In this document: in pieces, positions 34,199-42,826 of the stretch
Layout: the number at the start of each line of letters is the position of its first letter
Position numbering within the stretch: the first letter of the stretch is position 1
Origin: Pseudomonadota bacterium
Lineage (GTDB): Bacteria > Pseudomonadota > Alphaproteobacteria > Rhizobiales > Devosiaceae
Length of the DNA stretch: 58,752 bases
Direction of reading: 5' to 3'
NCBI GenBank assembly: GCA_023431205.1
Contig: JAEYXQ010000155.1
Span: forward strand, 1-58,752
The notes under the pieces: model-generated
What the model was told of the DNA's origin: nothing
Databases searched by the model: none
What the model saw: only the letters and a program-made list of their open reading frames with translations
Made by a program: the position numbers and the translations under genes

Positions 34199-36016
34199 CT
34201 AGCGGGTTGCAATTTTACCGAGTTTGGGAGGCCTTGCGAAGGCGATGCTGAGCACGGACTCCAGGGTCAGGTAGGATCGCGCGAGTCGGAATAGGGTGTA
34301 TTCGGGCAGGCCGAGCAACGCTTTCGGCCGACCGTTGGCGAGCGCCGCGAGAGCGGCCATCAGCGTCGGCGCTCCGAGCAGCACCGCCAGCACGGCGCTG
34401 GTCGTCAGCTGGCTTTCGGGATCAAGCCCGAACCCGAGATGCAGCACTCCGAACAGCGCCAGTGGCACCATCATCGCCCGGCGGGCCGAGTTGAGCAGCA
34501 TGAACGGCAGGATGATCTTGCCGCGCATGGAAAAGCGCCAGTCGTCGAGGTAATTCCGGTTGCGGGCGCTGACATGGTAGATCGAGCGGAACCAGCGCAT
34601 GCGCTGCTCGCGCAGGTGCCGGTAGGTGACCGGCACTTCCGAGATATAGGCTACGGACGGATCGCCCACGATGCGATAGCCCATCTCGCCGATGCGCAGC
34701 GACACATCGGTGTCTTCCCCGTTCATGCCGGTGACGAACCCCCCGACCGCCCGCACCAGGTGGGTGCGATAGGCGGCGAACATCCCCGGGACGCCGACGA
34801 TGGCGTCGGTGGCGCCATACGCCACCTGGTAGTATCCGTGCTTGAGCAGCACTTCGAGCGTGCGCGCCCGATCGAACGGCCCATCTCCCGGCGCCAGCGG
34901 CAAGCCTCCAACCACGCCCACATGCGGGCGGGAAAAGTGCCGCATGGCACGGCGCAGGGTATGCGGCAGCACCTGCGTGTCGGCATCGATGCGGATCATG
35001 TAAGGCGTGTCCACCTGCCGCACGCCCCGGTTCAGGGCCTTGGCCTTGCCCGGCGTCGGTACGTCGACCACGCGGCCCCGCAGGTGCCGGGCTTTGTCGA
35101 AGGCGGCCCAGGCGGCGCCTATGGTGTCGTCACTGGAGGCGTTGTTGAGCACCAGCACCAGAACCTCCCCTCCATAGCCAGCCGCCGAGGCATCGAGGCT
35201 GGCAATGGTACGGCCGATCACATGGGCCTCGTTGTGAGCCGGCACGATCACCGTCACGGGCGGCGTGAACCTGTCCTTGCGGCGCAGGATCGCCTGCACC
35301 GTTCCGTCGATATAGAGCAGCAGGAACAGCATCGGCAGGAACAGGAAGACGCCAGGGCCGGTGCCGCCCAGCAGCGCGATCTCGCGCAACCGCTCGATGA
35401 TGAACAGGTCCTGCCGGTCCACCAGCACCGACAGGCCGATGGCCAGCACCACGGCAATGCCGAGCCGCAGCGAGCCCCGTCCCTTGTAGCGCCGGCCCAT
35501 CGGGGTATGAGCGCGCGCCGGCATGCTGCCGTGGTTGAGCAGGGCCAACGAGAACACGAAGTACCCGAACAGGCCCGAGAGGATCTCCACCACGTGCAGG
35601 GAATAGATGAAGCCGAAGGCCTCGTAGAGGAGCACGTTGAGAAGGTCGAAGGCGCAGCAGACCGCAACAAACGTCGCTGTCATTTCGACAAGGAATTTCA
35701 TCTTGCCCAGCGAACTCGCTCCCACCACGGCGGCGAAGGCAAGATAAAAGGAAAGGATGAATATCCGCAGCGGGATGGAGTGGGTGCCGAGATAAGGCGA
35801 AAACACGACATCTCGGTTGGGAAAGGTCGCCACCAGCACAGGAATCGTGTTGACCGCGAACAGCAGGCAAGAACTGAACAGGGTGAAGAGCAGCAGCACC
35901 AAAGGTGCGGCTGTTGGCGGCAACTGCCGCGTCAGTGTCGCTGGGGCGCTGTCGACCGACCAGTAGTGGTGCCCGGTGGTCGGCCGGGGATCATTGTGCG
36001 GGCGCGCTTTGGACAA
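34199..36016 (-). CDS. membrane GT2 glycosyltransferase (cellulose-synthase-like polymerase)
   Basis: A 605-residue inner-membrane processive glycosyltransferase. About seven membrane segments lie in the first 240 residues. The GT2 domain (about 253-480) follows: 'VTVIVPAHNEAHVIG', the DAD motif in 'IRIDADTQV' (344-346), 'GVPGMFAAYRTHLV', the ED acceptor motif in 'MNGEDTDVSL' (434-435) and 'QRMRW' (471-475), the Q(Q/R)xRW motif that holds the growing chain. More helices follow to the C-terminus. It should polymerise a nucleotide-activated sugar and export the chain. There is no PilZ domain. The likely TTG start at 36016 lies inside the BcsB-like gene, a 26-bp overlap, so the two are coupled. 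Confidence 0.85.
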   Translation of the reverse strand: MSKARPHNDPRPTTGHHYWSVDSAPATLTRQLPPTAAPLVLLLFTLFSSCLLFAVNTIPVLVATFPNRDVVFSPYLGTHSIPLRIFILSFYLAFAAVVGASSLGKMKFLVEMTATFVAVCCAFDLLNVLLYEAFGFIYSLHVVEILSGLFGYFVFSLALLNHGSMPARAHTPMGRRYKGRGSLRLGIAVVLAIGLSVLVDRQDLFIIERLREIALLGGTGPGVFLFLPMLFLLLYIDGTVQAILRRKDRFTPPVTVIVPAHNEAHVIGRTIASLDASAAGYGGEVLVLVLNNASSDDTIGAAWAAFDKARHLRGRVVDVPTPGKAKALNRGVRQVDTPYMIRIDADTQVLPHTLRRAMRHFSRPHVGVVGGLPLAPGDGPFDRARTLEVLLKHGYYQVAYGATDAIVGVPGMFAAYRTHLVRAVGGFVTGMNGEDTDVSLRIGEMGYRIVGDPSVAYISEVPVTYRHLREQRMRWFRSIYHVSARNRNYLDDWRFSMRGKIILPFMLLNSARRAMMVPLALFGVLHLGFGLDPESQLTTSAVLAVLLGAPTLMAALAALANGRPKALLGLPEYTLFRLARSYLTLESVLSIAFARPPKLGKIATR

Positions 36017-37685
36017 GGATGGCCAGGCTGGTTGGGCGCATCTGGGAAAGCAGCGCCGTCGGATCTTGGGTTGTGAGGTCGGTCAGCCCGAGCGAGTCGG
36101 TTGTCCTCATGTTGGCGGCGGTGACCGCCCACAGCCGCTGCTCCGGGCCGGCCGATTGCTTGCGCGCCTCCAGCACCTGTTCCACCTGGTCCCGGGAGGC
36201 CACGGTGAGTGTCATCGCCGGACCGTCGGCCGTAAAGGCAACCTTTGCATCGGCGGGCAGGAACTGGGCCAGCGCCGCGGCAACCCGGGTTGCCTGGTTG
36301 ACCGACAACAGCCCGTGATTGCCGGGAACCACGAACTCCGCCTGTGCCAGTTCGCGCACCAGGGCGCCCCAGCCATCCGCGGGCTGTGTGCCCGATGCGC
36401 TGAGCTGGCTCTCGGCCAGCAGTTGCGCCTGCGCATCGGGCGCGGCGCGGCAGATGCTCTGGTTTGGCGAGGTGTCGACAAGCTCCACCAGCAGCGAGTT
36501 TGAGAGGCGCTGCAGTGGCGTGGGCAGGTCGATGGAAAGGCGAATGTCCGGCTCTTCTCCTGGCAGCCTCTCGGAGTGGAGCAGGTTGCCGTTGAGCGAT
36601 ACCCGCACCATCCAGGCATTGCCTTCGCCCAGTTCGCTGACGCGCAGTGCCAGATCGAACCGGGTGGGGGTGAGGCCGCCCGGCAGGTCGGCCATGTTGT
36701 AGGGTATCGTCCAGCGCTTGGAGCCGCGGAAATTGCGAGCCAGGGTTTCGGTGGTGAAGGTTTCGACCGAAAGGGGCCAGCCGCTTGGTAGTCCTGAAGG
36801 CACGGACTCGGCGCGATGGAATTCGATCGCCCGGCGCAGCCCCGTGCTGCCGTTCAGCACGATGGTGCCACCCGCCTCCAGTTCCACGGGATCCGGCGCA
36901 GCGGTTTGGTCGGTCACCACGATGCGCCCCGGGGCACTGGTATTGTCGACGATGACCGACGGCACGCCGGCGCGCTTCATGTGCTGGGCGGCCCACATGG
37001 TGACGGTCTGGCTGTGAGTGTCGGTGCCAAGGTAAAGCTGCAGCGGATCGGGAGCGGCAATCAGGGCGGTCTCCGGGTCGTCGGCCTGTTGCAGCGTGGT
37101 CAAGACCAGCGCACTCTCGGACAGCAGGCTTACGGCACTGCCCGAATTGGCCGAGTCGCTGGGGCAGATCTGTCCGCTGTTGGTGGTGCCGCGCGCCGAC
37201 AGTTCCACCACCACGCGGTCGGAGAGCAGGTCCGCCGGGGTCAGCGGGATCTCGACGTCGTAGGCGTTGTGCCCGGTGTTGAGGACGATCTCGCTGCGTC
37301 GCTCGCCGTTTACCGCGATGCTGAGCAGCCCGTCGCCCCCCTCCGCCAGTTGCACGTCGAAGCGCAGGTCGAGCCAGCCTTCCAGATAGCCCCCCACCTG
37401 AGGCACGAAGAAATGCACGGCCGTCTGGTCTGGAAGTCCGGTGAGGCCGACCCAACTTGTCTGGCTCGGCCTGACGATGCGGAGGGAAGCAGTTTCGAGC
37501 GCGGGCGCGTCGCTGCGTCCCAAGCCGGTCAGGTCCGAGAAGCCGCGGCTGACGGCTCCGCCGGTACCGCTGAGGAAGCTGGCCACGCCGTAGCGAAAGG
37601 CGCTGTCGCGCGAGTAGATCATGGCGAAGCCGACGATGGCGAACACCAGGACAGCGATCCCCAAGAGCCGCAGCAGGTCCCTCAT
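35991..37685 (-). CDS. BcsB-like periplasmic polysaccharide-synthase subunit
   Basis: A 564-residue protein with an N-terminal membrane anchor at about 4-25 (LLRLLGIAVLVFAIVGFAMI) and a large periplasmic part. BcsB features are two jelly-roll-like regions: 'GYLEGWLDLRFDVQLAEGGD' and 'GLLSIAVNGERRSEIVLN' near 110-160, and 'RFDLALRVSELGEGNAWMVR' near 350-370. Between them lie flavodoxin-like segments such as 'LQLYLGTDTHSQTVTMWAAQ' and 'RVSLNGNLLHSER'. Classic BcsB also has a C-terminal helix that touches BcsA; none is seen here, so the anchor is at the other end. It is coupled by TGATG to the SQD1-like gene and by overlap to the GT2 gene. Confidence 0.78.
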   Translation of the reverse strand: MRDLLRLLGIAVLVFAIVGFAMIYSRDSAFRYGVASFLSGTGGAVSRGFSDLTGLGRSDAPALETASLRIVRPSQTSWVGLTGLPDQTAVHFFVPQVGGYLEGWLDLRFDVQLAEGGDGLLSIAVNGERRSEIVLNTGHNAYDVEIPLTPADLLSDRVVVELSARGTTNSGQICPSDSANSGSAVSLLSESALVLTTLQQADDPETALIAAPDPLQLYLGTDTHSQTVTMWAAQHMKRAGVPSVIVDNTSAPGRIVVTDQTAAPDPVELEAGGTIVLNGSTGLRRAIEFHRAESVPSGLPSGWPLSVETFTTETLARNFRGSKRWTIPYNMADLPGGLTPTRFDLALRVSELGEGNAWMVRVSLNGNLLHSERLPGEEPDIRLSIDLPTPLQRLSNSLLVELVDTSPNQSICRAAPDAQAQLLAESQLSASGTQPADGWGALVRELAQAEFVVPGNHGLLSVNQATRVAAALAQFLPADAKVAFTADGPAMTLTVASRDQVEQVLEARKQSAGPEQRLWAVTAANMRTTDSLGLTDLTTQDPTALLSQMRPTSLAILVQSAPAQ

Positions 37686-38896
37686 CAGGCCGAGCCGCCC
37701 TCGACCGAGCCAGGCAGAACACCGGGACGATTTTCGCGGGTCCACAGAGACCGGGCCGGCACCACGGCCGGATTGAAGCGGTGTTTGTAGCGTTCCACGA
37801 TTTCGAGGGTCTCGTTGAGCAGAGCGTCCTTGAGCAGGATTGGATCCAGTCCAAGGGTTCGGAAGGTACGGTTAGATGCAGCGAGCGTGTTGCTCTCAGC
37901 TTCCTTGCGTGGATTGTCAACGTTCGCCAGCTGCGCACCTGATATGCTTGCGACCATCTCCGCGACCGCACGCACGCTCTGGGTCTCGGCCAGTTGGTTG
38001 ATGATGCGGACCCGATCGCCGCGCGCCGGCGGATGCCCCAGCGCCAGGACGACGCAGCGCACCGTATCCTGGATGTTGATGAAGGCCCGGGTCTGCCCAC
38101 CGCTGCCATGCACCGTCAGCGGGTAGCCATTCGCCGCCTCGACCAGGAAGCGGTTGAGCACCGTGCCATAGTCGCCGTCGTAGTCGAAACGGTTGACCAG
38201 GGCGTCGCCGAGTCGCGTTTCCTCGGTCTGGGTGCCCCACACGATTCCCTGATGCAGGTCGGTGATGCGAAGTTGGTCGTTGCGTGCGTAGAACTGGAAC
38301 AGCAGCTGATCCAGCGACTTGCTGAGGTGATAGACGCTGCCCGGCTGGGTCGGGTAGAGGATCTCGCGGCTCGCCGACTTACCCTCGGTATTGGTCACCG
38401 ACACGTCGAGATAGCCCTCGGGAATCTCGAAGCCGTCGCCGGAATAGCCATAGACGCCCATGGTTCCGAGATGGACCAGATGCGTGTTGAGATCGAGCTC
38501 CACCAGGGCCACCAGCAGGTTGTGCGTGGCATTGATGTTGTTGTCGATCGTGTAGCGCTTGGTCGCAGCGTCTCGCATCGAATAGGGCGCCGCTCGCTGC
38601 TCGGCGAAATGGACCACCGCATCGGGCCTTGTCTCCGACAGCAGCGTGCGCAGGTCTTCATAATCCCGGGCGATGTCGACGTTACAAAACGCGACAGTCT
38701 TGCCGCTGACCCGATGCCAGGCGGCAAGCCGGGTCTCGAGATCGGCAATGGGCGTCAGGCTCTCGACGCCGAGTTCACCATCGATCCGCCGGTGAGACAG
38801 GTTGTCGACAATGGTGACCTCGTGTCCGTCCTTCGACAGCCGCAGCGCAGTTGGCCACCCACAAAAGCCGTCACCGCCCAGCACCAGAATCCGCAT
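37685..38896 (-). CDS. SQD1-like NAD-dependent nucleotide-sugar enzyme (UDP-sulfoquinovose synthase family)
   Basis: A 403-residue extended SDR enzyme. NAD binding: 'LVLGGDGFCGWPTALRLSKD' at 5-24. SQD1 features follow in order: 'GVESLTPIADLETRL', 'AVVHFAEQRAAPYSMRDAA', 'HLGTMGVYGYSG' with the catalytic Thr, 'GSVYHLSKSLDQL' with the Tyr-x3-Lys pair, 'DLHQGIVWGTQTEETRLGD' and 'GGQTRAFINIQDTVRCV'. SQD1 makes UDP-sulfoquinovose from UDP-glucose and sulfite. The EQRxAPYSM and DLxQGIVxGxxTxE motifs are specific to this branch, but some relatives make other sugars. ATG 38896 has TGGAGG upstream; ATG 38908 is an alternative. It is the first gene of an operon with BcsB-like and GT2 proteins, so its product is probably a polymer precursor rather than a lipid headgroup. 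Confidence 0.8.
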   Translation of the reverse strand: MRILVLGGDGFCGWPTALRLSKDGHEVTIVDNLSHRRIDGELGVESLTPIADLETRLAAWHRVSGKTVAFCNVDIARDYEDLRTLLSETRPDAVVHFAEQRAAPYSMRDAATKRYTIDNNINATHNLLVALVELDLNTHLVHLGTMGVYGYSGDGFEIPEGYLDVSVTNTEGKSASREILYPTQPGSVYHLSKSLDQLLFQFYARNDQLRITDLHQGIVWGTQTEETRLGDALVNRFDYDGDYGTVLNRFLVEAANGYPLTVHGSGGQTRAFINIQDTVRCVVLALGHPPARGDRVRIINQLAETQSVRAVAEMVASISGAQLANVDNPRKEAESNTLAASNRTFRTLGLDPILLKDALLNETLEIVERYKHRFNPAVVPARSLWTRENRPGVLPGSVEGGSA

Positions 38897-39092
38897 CGTC
38901 GCCTCCATCTTCTCACCCAGTCCAGACGACTGAGCGAGGTGAAAGGTTCAGCTCTTTTGTGTTGGAACGGCGTCCCTAGGTTCCTCGGATTCGCTGAAAA
39001 TGAGAAGCAAATCGCGGCTTCTAGGGTCGCGCGTCATCGCGACGCAGCCGGCGTTACCAACCCGCCGCACCGGTCTTGCGAAGGGCTTTACA

Positions 39093-39112
39093 TATAATAG
39101 TACTTTTTGTAC
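39093..39112 (+). promoter_or_regulatory. candidate -10 box and operator upstream of ytfQ-like gene
   Basis: TATAAT at 39093-39098 is the only good -10 box in this 270-bp divergent gap, about 70 bp before the start of the binding-protein gene. The -35 box is not clear. GTAC-TTTTT-GTAC (39100-39112) overlaps the expected transcription start and could be an operator for the FadR-type regulator encoded at the end of the operon. Both roles are inferred. Confidence 0.35.
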
Positions 39113-39166
39113 CGTCCCCTCGTTGCCGGAAGCTCAAACGCCCGGCGGCCCAAAGGGAGGATCATC

Positions 39167-40138
39167 GTGAACATCATCACCAAGCTCGCCATCGCGGCGG
39201 GCCTCGCTACTGCTTTGTCTTCTGCTGTCCTGGCTCAGGATGTCTCCGGCAAGGTCATCGGTTTCTCGCAGATCGGTTCTGAGTCCGGCTGGCGTGCTGC
39301 CGAGACGTCCGTCACCCGTCAGGAAGCCGAAGCCCGCGGCGTCGACCTCAAGTTCGCCGACGCCCAGCAGAAGCAGGAAAACCAGATCAAGGCCATTCGC
39401 GGCTTCATTGCCCAGGGTGTGGACGCCATCCTGCTCGCCCCGGTCGTCGCGACCGGCTGGGAAGACGTGCTCGCCGAAGCCCAGGAAGCCGAGATCCCGG
39501 TCGTGCTGCTCGACCGCGGCATCGACGCTCCGGAAGACCTCTATCTGACCGCCGTCATGTCCGACCAGGTGCTCGAGGGTCGTGTTGCTGGCGATTGGCT
39601 GGTGGAAGCTGTTGGTGACGCAGACTGCAACGTCGTCGAACTGCAGGGCACCGTTGGCTCCAGCCCGGCCATCAACCGCAAGCAGGGCTTCGAGGAAGCG
39701 ATTGCCGGCCATGACAACATCACCATCACCCAGAGCCAGACCGGCGACTTCACCCGCTCCAAGGGCAAGGAAGTGATGGAGGCGTTCCTCAAGTCCACCA
39801 ATGGCGGCGCCGACATCTGTGCGGTCTACGCGCACAATGACGACATGGCCGTGGGCGCCATCCAGGCGATCAAGGATGCCGGCCTCAAGCCCGGCACCGA
39901 CATCAAGGTGGTCTCCATCGATGCCGTGCCGGACATCTTCACCGCGATCGCTGCCGGTGAAGCCAACGCCACTGTTGAACTGACCCCGAACATGGCCGGC
40001 CCGGCCTTCGACGCCCTGGCTGCCTACTGGGCCGACGGCACCGAACCCGAGAAGTTCATCATCACCGAGTCCAAGCTCTACACGGCCGAGAACGATCCTC
40101 AGGGCGAGTACGAGCGCCGCAAGGATCTCGGCTACTAA
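39167..40138 (+). CDS. ytfQ: YtfQ-like sugar ABC transporter binding protein
   Basis: A 323-residue periplasmic binding protein of the LacI-like type 1 class. GTG 39167 has GGGAGG upstream and opens a signal peptide (MNIITKLAIAAGLATALSSAVLAQD). 'VIGFSQIGSESGWRAAETSV' then 'KFADAQQKQENQIKAIRGFI' and 'AQGVDAILLAPVVATGWEDV' are characteristic of YtfQ, which in E. coli binds galactofuranose. 'VYAHNDDMAVGAIQAIKDAG' is the hinge-side motif. It is the first gene of a ytfQ-ytfR-ytfT-yjfF importer operon. Ligand identity is by family only; a pentofuranose is plausible given the arabinofuranosidase nearby. Confidence 0.88.
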   Translation: MNIITKLAIAAGLATALSSAVLAQDVSGKVIGFSQIGSESGWRAAETSVTRQEAEARGVDLKFADAQQKQENQIKAIRGFIAQGVDAILLAPVVATGWEDVLAEAQEAEIPVVLLDRGIDAPEDLYLTAVMSDQVLEGRVAGDWLVEAVGDADCNVVELQGTVGSSPAINRKQGFEEAIAGHDNITITQSQTGDFTRSKGKEVMEAFLKSTNGGADICAVYAHNDDMAVGAIQAIKDAGLKPGTDIKVVSIDAVPDIFTAIAAGEANATVELTPNMAGPAFDALAAYWADGTEPEKFIITESKLYTAENDPQGEYERRKDLGY

Positions 40139-40160
40139 GAGCACGACGCCAGCAAGAGGC

Positions 40161-40254
40161 CTCCCTCCCCCTCGAGGGGAGGGCTGGGGAGGGGGTGGTT
40201 CGGCGAACCGCGGAGCGACCCCCTCCCTCGATCCCTCTCCTAAAGGGGGGGGGA
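40161..40254. repeat. G/C-rich intergenic palindromic element between ytfQ and ytfR
   Basis: A nested set of inverted repeats: CCTCCCC-CTCGA-GGGGAGG near 40164-40183, then GGGAGGGGGT (40187-40196) pairing with ACCCCCTCCC (40218-40227) around an inner GGTTCG/CGAACC stem (40197-40209). It ends in TCTCCTAAAGGGGGGGG. Such elements are common dispersed repeats in rhizobial intergenic regions. Its position suggests it protects the ytfQ mRNA 3' end or lowers expression of the downstream genes, as hairpins after binding-protein genes often do. Confidence 0.6.
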
Positions 40255-40304
40255 AAGCAAAGGTCCGGCAGCTCTGCTATCGTGACGTCTTGGGGGAGAA
40301 CATC

Positions 40305-41825
40305 GTGGCAGACGCAGCGCCATACGCGCTCGAAGCGCGCAAGATCGTCAAGATCTTCGGCAACCATGTCGCGCTCGACAACGTCGATTTCGGCCTGCGC
40401 GCCGGCGAGGTGCACGCGCTTCTCGGCGAGAACGGTGCCGGCAAGTCCACCCTGATCAAGATTCTGACCGGAGCCTATCAGCCGACCACCGGGCAGGTGT
40501 TGGCCGACGGCGCTCCGGTGACGCTGGACAATCCCCAGCATGCCCAAAAGCACGGCATCGGCACGGTCTACCAGGAGGTCAACCTCCTGCCCAACCGCTC
40601 GGTGGCCGAGAACCTGTTCCTCGGTCATCAGCCGACGCGCTTCGGGCTGGTCGATCGCCGCCGCATGGAGCGAGAATCCCGCGTGGTGCTGCAGCGCTAC
40701 GGCCTCGACATCGATCCGGCAAGCGAACTCGGCGCCCATTCCGTGGCGGTCCAGCAGATCGTTGCCATTGCGCGCGCCGTCGAGCTTTCCGGCAAGGTGC
40801 TGATACTCGACGAGCCCACCGCCAGCCTCGACCGCAACGAGGTGGAACGGCTCTTCGAGATCATCCGCGAGCTCAAGCGCCGCGGCCTTGCCATCGTCTT
40901 CATCACCCATTTCCTCGACCAGGTCTTCGCCGTCGCCGACCGGGTGACCATCCTGCGCAACGGCAAGCTGATCGATACCCGCGCGCTCGATGATCTCACC
41001 CGCACCGACGTGGTGCGCCTGATGTTGGGCAAGGACATCGCCTTCTCCGGCGCCACCGGCGTGGAGAACGCGCAGCCGCTTGGCGAAGTGCTGCTGGACT
41101 TCAAGAACTACGGCCGCAAGCGCAGCGTGCACCCGTTCAACCTCACCATCCACAAGGGCGAAGTGGTGGGCGTGGCCGGGCTGCTGGGGTCGGGACGAAC
41201 CGAAATGGCCCGCATCATGTTCGGCGCCGACACGGCCGACGAGGGCAGTGTCGCCATCGAGGGCAAGCCAGCAACGATCGCCAGGCCGACCGACGCGATT
41301 TCCCACGGCTTCGGCTTCCTGCCCGAGGATCGCAAGGTGGAAGGCATCTTTGGCGAGCTGTCAGTGCGCGAGAACATCGTCATCGCACTGCAGGGCAAGC
41401 TCGGCTGGTTCAGCCGGCTCAACCGCGACGAACAACTCGAGATCGCCGGCCGGTTCGGCGAAGCCATGGACATCCGCGCCGCTTCGCTGGACATGCCGGT
41501 GAAGCTCCTCTCGGGCGGCAACCAGCAGAAGGTGATCCTGTCCCGCTGGCTGGCGACGGATCCGGCCTTCCTCATTCTCGACGAGCCGACGCGCGGCATC
41601 GATGTCGGCGCCCACGCCGAGATCGTTCGCACCATCAACCGGCTGCGTGACGAAGGCATGGCGCTTCTGGTCATCTCGTCGGAGCTCGACGAAGTCGTCG
41701 CCTATTCATCGCGCATCGTCGTGATGCGGGACCGCGAACTGGTCGCTGAACTCAGCGGCGAGAACATTAATCCGGGGGTCATCGTGCAGGCTATTGCCAA
41801 TCACCGCGAGGGAGCGCCGGCATGA
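40305..41825 (+). CDS. ytfR: YtfR-like sugar ABC transporter ATP-binding protein
   Basis: A 506-residue tandem ATPase. The first nucleotide-binding domain has Walker A 'GENGAGKST' at about 41-49, Q-loop 'VYQEVNLLPN', an atypical signature 'HSVAVQQ' and Walker B 'VLILDEPTASLD'. The second domain has a degenerate P-loop 'GLLGSGRTE', signature 'LLSGGNQQKVILSRWL' and Walker B 'FLILDEPTRGID'. This degenerate second site is usual in ribose/galactose-type importers. GTG 40305 is chosen for the GGGGGAG upstream; TTG 40290 is in frame. It drives sugar import through the two permeases that follow. Confidence 0.92.
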   Translation: MADAAPYALEARKIVKIFGNHVALDNVDFGLRAGEVHALLGENGAGKSTLIKILTGAYQPTTGQVLADGAPVTLDNPQHAQKHGIGTVYQEVNLLPNRSVAENLFLGHQPTRFGLVDRRRMERESRVVLQRYGLDIDPASELGAHSVAVQQIVAIARAVELSGKVLILDEPTASLDRNEVERLFEIIRELKRRGLAIVFITHFLDQVFAVADRVTILRNGKLIDTRALDDLTRTDVVRLMLGKDIAFSGATGVENAQPLGEVLLDFKNYGRKRSVHPFNLTIHKGEVVGVAGLLGSGRTEMARIMFGADTADEGSVAIEGKPATIARPTDAISHGFGFLPEDRKVEGIFGELSVRENIVIALQGKLGWFSRLNRDEQLEIAGRFGEAMDIRAASLDMPVKLLSGGNQQKVILSRWLATDPAFLILDEPTRGIDVGAHAEIVRTINRLRDEGMALLVISSELDEVVAYSSRIVVMRDRELVAELSGENINPGVIVQAIANHREGAPA

Positions 41826-42826
41826 TCCGGCGCTTTCTCCGCCGCCTCGCCAATCCGCAGCTGCTGGCCCTGGTCGGCGTGCTGCTGATCAATTGGGTCC
41901 TGTTTCCCGGCTTCTTCCGCATCACTTGGCAGGATGGGCGTCTGTTCGGTTCGCTCGTCGACGTGCTCAACCGCGGCGCGCCGGTCGCCATCCTTGCCAT
42001 CGGCATGGCCGGCGTGATTGCCACCAAGGGCGTCGACCTGTCGGTGGGCGCCGTGATGGCCGTGGCGGGTGCAACCGCCGCTACACTCGTCGTTGCGGGA
42101 TATCCCGCCCCGGTCGCGGTCGCCGCGGCGCTATCCGTGGGCCTGATCTGCGGCCTATGGAACGGCTTCCTCGTGGCCGTGCTCGACATCCAGCCGATCG
42201 TTGCCACACTGGTGTTGATGGTGGCCGGGCGCGGCATTGCCCAGCTCATCACCCAGGGCTTCATCGTCACCTTCACCGATCCCGTCCTGATCTTCATCGG
42301 TACCGGATCCTTCCTTGGCCTGCCCATGGCCGCGGTGATCGCCCTGGTGCTGATGGTGCTGGTGACGCTGCTCTATCGTCGCACCGCCACTGGCCTGTTT
42401 GTGGAGGCCGTCGGCATCAACCGCGCCGCGGCAAGCTTGTCGGGCATCCGCAGCCGCATGCTGCTGATGATGGTCTACGGGCTGTCCGGCCTCTGCGCCG
42501 CGGTGGCCGGCATCATCGTCGCCGGCGATATCCGCGGTGCCGACGCCAACAATGCCGGCCTCTGGCTTGAACTCGATGCGATTCTCGCGGTGGTAATCGG
42601 CGGCACTTCGCTGCTCGGCGGCCGCTTCTCGGTGCCGCTGGCGGTGGTGGGTGCCTTCATCATCCAGGCCATGAACACCGGCATCCTGGTTTCCGGCTTC
42701 CGGCCTGAGTTCAACCTGATCGTCAAGGCCGGCATGATCTTCCTGATCCTGCTGATCCAGTCTCCCCTTGCCTCGCGGCTCGCACCGGTTCGGCTGCGTC
42801 CGGTGAAACAGGCGGTGTCCAAGTGA
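41822..42826 (+). CDS. ytfT: YtfT-like sugar ABC transporter permease
   Basis: A 334-residue inner-membrane permease of the RbsC class with about ten helices. 'PVAILAIGMAGVIATKGVDL' followed by 'SVGAVMAVAG' near 50-80 is the conserved permease motif, and 'ELDAILAVVIGGTSLLGGRF' near 250 is the EAA-like loop. ATG overlaps the ytfR stop (ATGA). With YjfF it forms the channel of the importer. It is normal in length with no sign of damage. Confidence 0.92.
   Translation: MIRRFLRRLANPQLLALVGVLLINWVLFPGFFRITWQDGRLFGSLVDVLNRGAPVAILAIGMAGVIATKGVDLSVGAVMAVAGATAATLVVAGYPAPVAVAAALSVGLICGLWNGFLVAVLDIQPIVATLVLMVAGRGIAQLITQGFIVTFTDPVLIFIGTGSFLGLPMAAVIALVLMVLVTLLYRRTATGLFVEAVGINRAAASLSGIRSRMLLMMVYGLSGLCAAVAGIIVAGDIRGADANNAGLWLELDAILAVVIGGTSLLGGRFSVPLAVVGAFIIQAMNTGILVSGFRPEFNLIVKAGMIFLILLIQSPLASRLAPVRLRPVKQAVSK

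Noticed and set aside
34439..36076. Long plus-strand open frame (545 codons) opposite the GT2 gene
   Set aside because: It mirrors the GT2 codons, is very His/Arg/Gln-rich, has no SD and no family resemblance. GC-rich genes often have open antisense frames.
37994..39097. Plus-strand open frame (367 codons) opposite the SQD1-like gene
   Set aside because: It runs antisense to strongly conserved enzyme motifs and has no SD or recognisable domain.
39134..40144. Minus-strand open frame opposite the ytfQ-like gene
   Set aside because: It is the mirror of a well-conserved binding protein with SD and signal peptide on the plus strand.
40161..40254. CRISPR-like or tRNA-like structure
   Set aside because: The stems are nested palindromes, not regularly spaced direct repeats, and no cloverleaf can be drawn.
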